DNA of 64,000 nt, from NCBI GenBank assembly GCA_019915135.1, contig JAHLMK010000018.1:930001-994000 (forward strand), written 5' to 3'. The position numbers and the translations under genes are program-made. The DNA is from Strobilurus pachycystidiatus (lineage: Eukaryota; Basidiomycota; Agaricomycetes; Agaricales; Physalacriaceae). The first letter of the stretch is position 1; every line of letters begins with the position of its first letter. Below are positions 55,821 to 64,000 of this stretch, in pieces. The notes under the pieces were generated by a model. The model worked only from the letters and a program-made list of their open reading frames with translations, was not told the origin of the DNA and ran no database searches.

Positions 55821-57892
55821 TCAACTTCTATGAGCCCAGGCAAAAAGGTACAAGATGATGGAGCTAGCCCCAGACAATGCAATAGAGGCAATCCAAAACC
55901 TGAAGAAGCTCGTGTCGGGATACGGATCCGCAATGACCTGAAAGCCCTTCTTTGGTCCCAGACCCAAAACCACGCAGCCGCAGAAACAGTTATTGAACTG
56001 CGCGGCGAAGCGGAGTGTACAGAGGACGATGAATGATACGCAGTTGAACCAGGCGATTATCTAGAGCACGAGTGAGCATTCCAGTACAGGTGGGCAAACC
56101 GATAACAGACCTTGCCAAGGCGACGGTAAAGTGTGGAGACATGTTCGAAGGTCTTCAGCCACTGTCCACGGTTTACTACTGACGAGGGGTAGGTGAACTG
56201 CTCCAGTATGGTGGATGTGAGCATGAGCCCAAAAGCTATTGTAGCTAGAGCGCCATAGAGAATGAAGGATCCGCTGTGACACCTATCAACCAGTTCCTTC
56301 AGCGACGTTCAACACATTGAAACAGGGACTAACCCGAGCCCTTGAGTCGGTGTCACAAGCGCCATCCATATGGCCGAGCCCACCGTTGCCCACTGCACAA
56401 ACATTCCGCCCACAACCGAGAGGATGAATCGATTCCAAACGCCAGGCGCCCACCGCCCGCATGAGGGCGCAGAAACGTATGCGAGGACTTCTGCTGAGTT
56501 ACCTCGGCGATTGCACTCTTGAATAGTTCCGTCCCTTGACAATTCCCATTCCCCAGATTGCCGACTCACAGGAATATGATTACAGGCATTCCAGGCTGCC
56601 TTCTCAAAGGCAGTAGCGATGCGATCTACGGCACGAGACCAGGTGAAGACACGGGCATAGTTGAATATGGGCGGAGCATGGTGCTCGTCAGAGGATGGTG
56701 GGATGGCCCAAGTCTGGAACTGAGGCTCAACAGAATTGTACGATGAAGAAGAAGCATCCATCTGGATGGGTTTCATGATGACCGTATCCGAGCTTTGCTT
56801 TACAGCCGAAGACGGATCTGGAGTGGGAGATTCTGGCTGAAGGAGGGGTTGCAAATATTCCGGACCCTGTATACCTGATGCAGAGAGTGTTAGAGAAGTA
56901 CGACGAAGCAAGAAAATAAGTGACCGACCATTGTGTGAAACTTCTCCCCCGGATCGCCATAACCCAATAGCATATTCATCAGCAAACTGACTAGCCAGAG
57001 CGGGGAGTTGACTCGGAAGAGCAACGTACGCGCGCTCGCTGTTCACTTTTGTCACCGCTTCCCTCATCTTGCTTTCTTCGCAATTCGGTGATATTTTCAA
57101 CCAGGCTGCGACCACGGCGAGTAGCCATATCCAAGCACATGCTACGGCCTGTCCTACTACACTTGGGATAGGAGGACCGATAGATGCGAGGGTCAGCACG
57201 TATGCGATGACGACCCATAAAATTGATACAACGTTGATGGCCGACCAGGAATGCGTAAATGACAAGGTCCTCGCCGCCGTTGACCACCAAGCATCGTTTT
57301 CTGGGATAACCACTAGGGAGGCAAGTAGCGGAGAGCCATTCACAAAGGAGAGATGAGTGATTTGCACGGGAGACTGCTGTAGACTCTCGAGAACAGCGAT
57401 CGCGTGCTCTCGATTTGGATATTCGACGCGGCCGAGTCGATTCCGCAACCAACGACGATTCAAGAGCGTCACAATGAGGGAAAATGCGGACAGGGCAGGA
57501 GAGCCGAGAGTGATCATGGCTGAGTTAATGTTATCCCAGTAGTTATCGGAGCCGTAGGGAAGCTGTGCAGCTAGTGCCAGCCATGGAAGGAGGTATGAAC
57601 TGAACGACGCAGAGAACGCGCTCATATCGAATGGCTCCGGTTCTGAGCCACATTGCTCGAGGCAGAGAGGGTAGGTGAAGCCGATGACTTGGCTGGCGTT
57701 CGTCGTCACTAAATTACCATGCAGGTCAGTTCCGCCTTTCCGCCAGAGGGATTCGTCTGCCTGTATATTTGCTAAGCATTGCTTGAAGTCTGTTGCGCCA
57801 GCCTGAAGACATATTGAGAGCAGTATTAGCGTGAGGATGCGTCTAGGATGGGGCAAGGACATGGTGGTGATGAGATTGGCATCGTTGGACAT
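55821..57892 (-). CDS. multi-TM membrane protein of unknown function
   Basis: About 600-plus residues. The N-terminus carries a signal-like segment ('ILTLILLSICLQAGA'; an internal Met 11 codons in may be the true start). A luminal, Cys-containing part follows ('GFTYPLCLEQCGSEPE'). Hydrophobic helices follow: 'SYLLPWLALAAQLPYG', 'NSAMITLGSPALSAFSLIVT', 'INVVSILWVVIAYVLTLASI', 'VVGQAVACAWIWLLAVVAAW', 'FILSVVGGMFVQWATVGSAI' and 'ILYGALATIAFGLMLTSTIL'. After a 50-bp intron with acceptor CTCTAG, the last exon reads 'IIAWFNCVSFIVLCTLRFAA' and ends 'ILYLFAWAHRS'. This is a basidiomycete-specific architecture as far as I can tell; no function is assigned. Confidence 0.8.
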
Positions 57893-58788
57893 TCTTTATA
57901 CTGAACAAGGTCCGCGCAACGCCCATTGAATGTACACAAATATGATCGAGCCTGAACACTGCCTGCACCTGTCCTGCACGTCAGTCAGATCTATTGATGT
58001 CAATTTGTTCTGTCACAATGCGGAAAGAAGACGGAAAGGAAGATAAGGAGGAGGAAAACCTACTATTTCGGATGGACCAGAGAAGTGATCGGTGCCTGAA
58101 AGCCTGCACTCTTTGCGCAGTCTTTGCGGTTCACTCGAAAACCGAGACTTCACCATTACGCGCCCGGATGCCTGTTCTACTACTGCGCCGGGTTTGACAA
58201 TCTGGCACGGCCCAGGTCTGGATCATGATGTCCATCAGAGAGGCGGTGAGCAGACGGCAGGGCGTCCCAGTACAATAGTACTTTAAATTATGGCAATCTG
58301 AGCCCTGAATGTCGTGCTTTGAGAGCCTTCTGCGGTGCACGAACGCGTCAGAACGATGGAGGTTCCCATTTCTGTAATTGCAAGGTACGAGAAGTGGATA
58401 CAGAAATCGTCGCCTTTCGGACTGTGATTCAGACGAGCAAGGCGACAAGTCACAACGCTGCAAGTCTTGGTCGGATTCGTGACGGGTGGTGCCGTCTTGT
58501 TGATGGCGTATGCCAGCTTTAGGTCTTGAGCGAGCTTCGTTACTACTTGGATTCGTGCCAGCTAACTACTGCTACCATATTGGAATCCTTCTACGTATAA
58601 CCTCCTGTAGTAGAAGCCAATACCGTAATCCACATCATAGTAGAATCATAGATTCCTGAATTCTGAATCCTGATTCTTGATCAGTCTGATTCAGTCCTGA
58701 GCTGATTCTTGAAGCTTGAATCTTCAGTTATTCAATCTTGATTCTTGAATCTTGATCCCGCCACATTTCTCAGGTCAGAGAGCAAAAA
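57893..58788. other. intergenic region with a low-complexity tract
   Basis: No gene. The stretch 58640-58758 is built from degenerate GATTCTTGA/GAATCTTGA words. The rest shows nothing recognisable. Confidence 0.4.
58640..58758. repeat. degenerate GATTCTTGAATC-type repeat tract
   Basis: Repeated words GATTC, CTTGAATCTTGA and TGATTCTTGA occur about a dozen times in 119 bases, in imperfect register. This gives an AT-rich tract immediately downstream (in the direction of its transcription) of the tRNA-Val gene. Confidence 0.6.
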
Positions 58789-58862
58789 TGATTCGACCCA
58801 GGCTCGAACTGAGGACCTTCTGTGTGTTAGACAGATGCGATAACCAACTACGCCATCGAACC
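58789..58862 (-). tRNA. tRNA-Val(AAC)
   Basis: Cloverleaf on the minus strand. The acceptor GGTTCGA pairs with TCGAATC. The D-arm is GCG...CGC. The anticodon stem is TCTGT/ACAGA with loop CT-AAC-AC. The T-arm is CTCAG-TTCGAGC-CTGGG. No intron. A TTTTT run directly after the 3' end is a Pol III terminator. The anticodon AAC reads Val GTT/GTC after A-to-I editing. Confidence 0.93.
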
Positions 58863-59124
58863 GTGCAAGCTTTTTCTCACCCAAGCAATCATGTTTCGAC
58901 GGTCCTCGTGGATCGGTCATGCGTAACAATGGTCGGTCTCGTATCGTTTTTCTCTGAACTGAAGAGCCCGAGAATGCGGTCCACTCATACGATCGATATG
59001 GACCTACCCACCCGGCCACCCACCGAGGCTCACTTGTCATCGCTGACGACACTTGAGTGTCATATCTGCCTATGCGTCAGACCCACACCGAGGCCGCGCC
59101 GCACGCTATCGTCAAAACATCCAT

Positions 59125-60478
59125 TTACAAAAAAAGACTACTACAAGATGGAAACACTACGAATCGGACACCCTTTCGACGGGAAACTCGAAGTCCATAC
59201 CAATGTGTTAGATCGTGCACTTGCAAGTTGGTTAGTTGGATCAACGAACCGCTTGATGAACCTACTCGAACACTCGCCCATTGTTTACCTACTTCCGACA
59301 ACCTGACAGTAACATTATGAAAGCACTCGGAGCAATCGATCAGTTGACATTGAGAGTATGCTTTCATAAGGTTGAGAAGATGGGGAGGAGAGAGATCTAG
59401 GAAGAATCGTCAGCAATCAGCCAACGACAAGGCAAGCTCGACACAAACAGGGCGTCGCTTCCTCCAGAACAAGCACAACACTTTCCTCCCATTGCTGGAC
59501 CATCATGCTCTGCTTTTCTTTCGTACACAAGAGGTTGGCCATGTGTGTAGCGGGTGGTGGTGAGAGGATGGCCTCGAGAGCTTTGAGACGATCATTGTGT
59601 AGAGCGACTAGGCGATCATAATAACTGGTTCCTATGTATCGTCGCTCCTCCGGAGTCACCTTGATGATAGAGGGCGACAGAAGATGACTCGAAGCTTGTA
59701 CACAAAGGTCCTCGAGTCCATGATGCGCAGCGAGTGAAAATACCCTCATAGGATGATGGGGGATCGCTTCGCATAGTCGGTTATAGAGAGCGCTCGAAGC
59801 CGTTGTGGCGACGCTCGTTCGAAGACCATATGCCGGCAAGCGACCGACGGCTTCGGAAAGCAGCTCCATGTTGGCCATCGGGTCCCCATCGAGATTGCCG
59901 GGCGGGATGAAGGAGGAGCTGGCCCCGGAGGACGTATAGATGGCATCGAGGATCAAATACATGACCACTGAGCCGTCGTGGACTGGGATACGAGGTAAGG
60001 AGGAAGTTGGAGCACTCCTGGGCGGTAGTAATTTGTTGAAATTGTTGGTTGAGGCGGCGAGGAGGACCGTCTGATGGACGGTGAAAGAGACGGAATCGGT
60101 TGACTGGAGGATCAAGTCACCGACATTCGCGCCAGTGCTTCTTGGCTCAGTCGCATTCGCACGAGCGCTCCTGCTCTTCAAGAGATATCTCGGGGGCGAT
60201 CGATCCCGCTTCCACAGACTAGCATTAGAGCTTGATGAGGGAGGTGCAGGAGAATAAGAGGAAGAAGACTGGAGAGGTGTCAACCGGTCACAACAGAAAG
60301 ACAAAGTAAGCAAGCATACGTAGCGAGGGGATGATGGAGGAGGCGTTCCGTAGTGACTACCTTCTAGGTCTTCAGACAACTCCCTCGTGGTTTGTCGGAT
60401 GTTGCTCGTGGCAAATCGGGACCGTGGCCATGTCGACTCCTCCTCGTCCTGCCACCAGTTGTTATCTGCCGAAGACAT
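59125..60478 (-). CDS. BTB/POZ domain protein
   Basis: Starts 'MSSADNNWWQDEEESTWPRS'. A 51-bp stretch at about 60270-60320 has GT/AG ends and is probably an in-frame intron. The BTB fold reads 'NVGDLILQSTDSVSFTVHQT', 'VLLAASTNNFNKLLPP', 'VVMYLILDAIYTSS' and 'LLSEAVGRLPAYGLRTSVAT'. A BACK-like helical part follows ('HHPMRVFSLAAHHGLEDLCV', 'YYDRLVALHNDRLKALEAIL'). A 50-bp intron with a perfect TGCTGAC branch and CCTAG acceptor joins 'VLVLEEATP' to 'YLSPPHLLNLMKAYSQCQLI' and 'CSECFHNVTVRLSEVGKQWA'. Such Cys-containing C-terminal modules are common in mushroom BTB families. The last ~35 residues and the stop at 59125 are uncertain. Probably a protein-interaction or Cullin-3 adaptor; inference. 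Confidence 0.75.
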
Positions 60479-63400
60479 CGAGAGTCAATGAGAATAGGGA
60501 CAAGTTGTAATCTGTCAGAGGGCAGACACATCCAGACGGCCGACACTTCGATTGGCCGTTTATGGCAATGCCTTTAGAAGGACGAAGAACGCGAACAAAG
60601 TGGTAGTGTGTCCATAAACCTATGTAGCAGCATATGCTGAACAATGACAGGATGAATGCGAATATAAATGTCATCCCATACTTTGTCACTCGAACGGGTT
60701 TTTCTGTGGAGCGGTGAGTGACTAGATGTCATCAATTATCCACTCACATCGTCTGAATGTAACGACCAAGGGCAGATGAAAGAACTGTATTCGGGGAAAG
60801 AAGGGAAGGGCAAAATTGGGGTCAAGCACAGGCTCAAGTTGCTTGTCTACTATCATGGCTATTCATGCGGAGGAAAATATTGAGGTCAATGCCGGCTTCT
60901 TGTCAATGTCACGTTTGAAACTTCCAGAGCGAAATGATGACGCGGGCCCAGCGCAAGTGAGAGCCCTCCGCTTATTCATCAGCAAGCAGGAAGTGCGGTT
61001 GTCGCGAAAAAGCTTACAAGTCTCCCAAGGAGAAATTGATGCTCGAGGTCGTGGCCCGTACCACGATAATCCGAGAGTAGGTGTTTAATGCGTTCGAGGC
61101 GCCTGATACTAAACTGTGCTGATGGTGTCGTCCGAACTCTAGGCGAAGGTCAGCCTACAACAGGCAACCGATTCTTCACGAAAGAGGTGGCAGCACTCCA
61201 TAAGGCATCGGTGGACTTGAATGGCGAGTGTGGGGGAAGTATGCGAGCGAGGTACGCTGGAGCAGGCGGGCCGCGTTGACGACGCAAACACATCGAGGAA
61301 ACAATAGCGGATGCTGTGGCAACGACCTCGCGAGGCTCCATGGATGCAGGAAACAAGCGCACTTTATTATTTCGAGCACGAGGCGAAACCTGCAAGAGAG
61401 GGATTGCTGTAAGCATACGATGTGCGGCAGTCACAAAAACTTGCAGAAGCCGCCTTTATTGGAAGCATGATGATTGTCGTCCTGCATCTAAACGAAGTTC
61501 AGCCGACAATATGCGGCCGACGTTGTACAAGACGTTGGCTATCTTGAAGGGCGAGCGTAAGGGGTACCCAACGGCGGGCGGGGTCGGTGACGACGAAAGA
61601 CCAGTTGATACTTTGGGCAACGATTCGCGTGTGCTCCATTGATTCCAAAGCCGGTTCATATGGTCTAGCGCAAGGAGCTAGTGAGGCGCCCTACAAGCAC
61701 AAGATATATGTACTTGTCGCCGTTGATGGACGGGCGCGCCAGAGACAGCCAGCTGCTGGCTAGCTGCATGTGGCTGCAAGCTGAGTGACGGTTTGGGAAT
61801 GAGCAGGCGGGCCCTGGCGGAGAGTGGCCGATCGCGAATTGATGGATGCACTCCAGCTTGTCGGAGTCCGGCTATGTTGGCCTACAGCAACTTCGCCCTC
61901 GGCAAGCTTTGCCTTTCTAGCAGCACAGCGACACCTTACGGTAAGCGTTTGACCCCGGGACATGCAGCAGCCGCACAACCAGACCCTGGCGCATATTCTC
62001 AAACTGCAGCTTCCTGATTTCCAGGCGAGAAACTGCTCAAGGAACTAGAGGCTCGAAAACAAAGGTAGAGGCTCGATACCAAAGGTGCGCCGTTCCACAT
62101 TGATCCCCCGCTCGACGTGCGCCGAACAATGCTGCACAGCCGAGCTCGTCACCTACTGGATGTTGGACAGTGACGCAAGCAAACATGCATTGTCTTTTCC
62201 CCGTTCTTTCAATGGAAACGAGGCAGTATCGTCCCTCGCAATCTCGATTAGTGTCCCGGCCAGCATTCTCCTGCCACGCACTCACCGCTTGGATTATCAT
62301 AATAATAATACACGGTGTGGCCAGTGGGTCCCCTATGTGGCGCGATGACCGGTCCCCATATCAGATGGAGACTCAACTCCATCTTCCTGTCTACTCAGGC
62401 TCTGGACGGCGCGGAACACGTTCTTGACTCGGCAGTCTATGGTAGCTTCAGGTCTTGGGCTTCACTCATCAACCTAGAGCGCGTACCTCAGCAGGTGGCA
62501 GGTTCAACAGTCCATTGCAAACTGACCGATTGTCCACTTGCGCGCCCTTCTAGTGATTGCTTTCCAGTGTACGCCGGCGCCCCTGCCTGCGTATCTGCAC
62601 TCTAGTCCATAGGTACCTGGAGAGGATTTGCGTTGCAGTGTTACCAGCGCCGTCGAAGCAGCCACCAGGTGAAGAGTGTCAATGCTGAACAGCTGTCCGA
62701 GCGAGGTGTTGTCGAGTAAATTTGCTGACGACTGGCCGATAATGCTTTTTGAGTCCTACTGCGCCACAGATTTCCATACAGCGCCGCAGAAGTTCTATGG
62801 AATGGTAAGTCTTTCGGCCATTTTTTCGTTCAGCGAAAATCCTCGATGACATTTCCGTAGCCAACTATACCTGGCGGAAGGGGCTCTAGTACAAGAATCC
62901 ACTTGATCTAGATGTAGACCGTCTCGTGCCATCGCTTGAAAACCTCTTCGAGACAGAGTCTTCCAGTGGCGCGTCACTATTCCGGCGATGGAGGTAACAA
63001 ATGACGAGATGGAGGGCGGGAATCGACGCTAAAAGAGGACTGGACGGAGGAAAACGAGGAAGAAAATACAGGCCCCGGTCACATCACCAAGGCCAAATTT
63101 CTCGGACGCTCGATACGGCCATGTCGCTGGTCCGGTCATTTTACTCTGCCATGGGGGAGGTAATATCGAAGGTAAAGTTTTCAATACCTTTTCAGCCAAC
63201 TGGTGCGCCACAATCTCTGAATTTTTTCAGTCACCTTAGATCTGCAAGAACCGCGCGCTTGGACCTCGCCACTGTGTGCGCCACCCCGGCCTTTATCGCG
63301 AGCGCTTAAAGCGTGACCGTTCAGCGCCGTGCCTCGAGATCTGCTCACTCGGAGTCGACACTCCGAGTCCTTGGGTGATGTGACCGCTGGGGGTCTGGAG

Positions 63401-64000
63401 ACTCGCAGCCGATGGGGCCAATTCCATCATACACTTCGCATTGAAGTCACCTCGACGCGCCGGAAATGCCTATCATCGGGGACCTTCGACCGAAATGAGC
63501 AGTTTACAGAGAAGCATCGCCGGGCATGTCAACCTAAGTAGGCATCCGTAAATTGCTGCCTGCATGTTTACCTGTTGCTCTAGGCGCCGTAGTCGGACAC
63601 ACTGAACTGATTCGGACAAGAGAGAAAAGGGGATACTATGCGACTTGCGTCGTCATAATCACTGGCCTGGGAAGACAACCCATGCCCTGCGCTATCACTT
63701 TCCTTGTTTGGCACACTTCCGCACATCGCAAGGCCCGTCGTTTGCGCGCTGCCTGTCGGTATATGTAGATCGACAATTTGAAGCTTCCCCAAGTTGCCGT
63801 GAGGGACGTGATTCCGTTGAACCACTGCCAGTGCAAAGTTTGTTTGGCCTCATCACTTACGGAAATACAGGGCTACAAGACACTATGCGAACGGACGTAA
63901 TGCTAGAGACTGATTCGGTGCCCAAAAAGGTCAGTCCCAGTAAAATTATTAGCTCGGAGGACATCTTGTGATTAGGAAGTATTAGCTGAAGTTTCAACCC
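60479..64000. other. gene-poor end of window
   Basis: About 3.5 kb with no supportable gene on either strand. The first few hundred bases should contain the BTB promoter. Frames further on are short and show no known domain or consistent splice joins. A coding-like patch around 63010-63180 ('DTAMSLVRSFYSAMGEVISK') cannot be extended and may be a relic. The window may cut an incomplete gene at its end. Confidence 0.45.

Noticed and set aside
63001..63309. Plus frame with 'DTAMSLVRSFYSAMGEVISK'
   Set aside because: A short protein-like patch that cannot be extended by plausible splice sites and is not recognised; left unannotated.
1..64000. CRISPR arrays, operons, ribosome binding sites and rRNA genes
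   Set aside because: The sequence is eukaryotic with spliceosomal introns. No regularly spaced repeats of CRISPR type or rRNA sequence were seen.

Overview
This window is nuclear DNA of a filamentous basidiomycete fungus, most likely an Agaricomycete. Genes are broken by many short introns (about 43-60 bp, GT or occasionally GC donors, CTNAN-type branch points, AG acceptors). Several proteins belong to families typical of mushroom-forming fungi (DUF6535, expanded BTB/POZ and F-box proteins, TKL-kinase fragments, multi-TM orphan families). There are no operons; genes sit on both strands, separated by intergenic stretches of a few hundred bases to about 4 kb. All exon structures below were worked out by eye from reading frames and splice signals, so small-exon errors are possible.

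Layout. 1.4-5.5 kb: Ras guanine-nucleotide exchange factor (SH3, RasGEF_N, CDC25 domain). 6.8-7.4 kb: small acidic/Ser-rich orphan with a TATA box. 7.6-10.3 kb (minus): APC/YAT amino-acid permease with a 7-nt microexon. 10.6-12.3 kb (minus): mitochondrial Glu-tRNA(Gln) amidotransferase subunit A, divergent from a RING-finger protein (12.5-13.5 kb). 13.6-14.5 kb: F-box-like gene with an apparent frameshift, tail-to-tail with ALG1 (14.5-16.4 kb, minus). 17.4-18.4 kb: broken flavin-monooxygenase gene carrying a 311-bp TA-flanked MITE-like insertion. 18.8-19.9 kb (minus): secreted class-3 lipase. 21.0-21.4 kb: APC11. 21.7 and 24.6 kb: two intron-containing tRNA-Gln(UUG) genes in opposite orientation. 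22.5-23.9 kb: Ser/Thr-rich single-TM surface protein. 24.7-26.2 kb (minus): seven-TM orphan. 27.6-28.0 kb: protein-kinase remnant. 28.9-30.2 kb (minus): RLM1/MEF2-type MADS factor. 34.1-35.7 kb (minus): HIRIP3-like chromatin protein. 36.8-37.4 kb: small secreted barwin-like protein. 37.8-38.5 kb (minus): orphan. 39.2-42.3 kb: arrestin-like protein with a repeat-rich tail. 42.8-43.7 kb: orphan. 43.7-44.4 kb: diverged tandem duplication. 45.8-48.9 kb: Zn2Cys6 transcription factor. 50.0-53.3 kb: DUF6535 membrane protein. 53.9-54.9 kb (minus): THG1. 55.8-57.9 kb (minus): multi-TM orphan. 58.8 kb: tRNA-Val(AAC). 59.1-60.5 kb (minus): BTB/POZ protein. From 60.5 kb to the end I see no supportable gene.

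Functionally the window mixes housekeeping genes (ALG1, gatA, THG1, APC11, CDC25) with regulators and fast-evolving lineage-specific genes. Translation is unusually well represented (gatA, THG1, tRNA-Gln, tRNA-Val), but the genes are dispersed and I infer no linked pathway. I did not find a convincing new multi-gene system. The most notable sequence-level observations are the MITE inside the monooxygenase relic, three GC-AG introns in three successive minus-strand genes, the permease microexon, the Asp-for-Cys zinc ligand in APC11, and the repeated helical motif in the arrestin tail.
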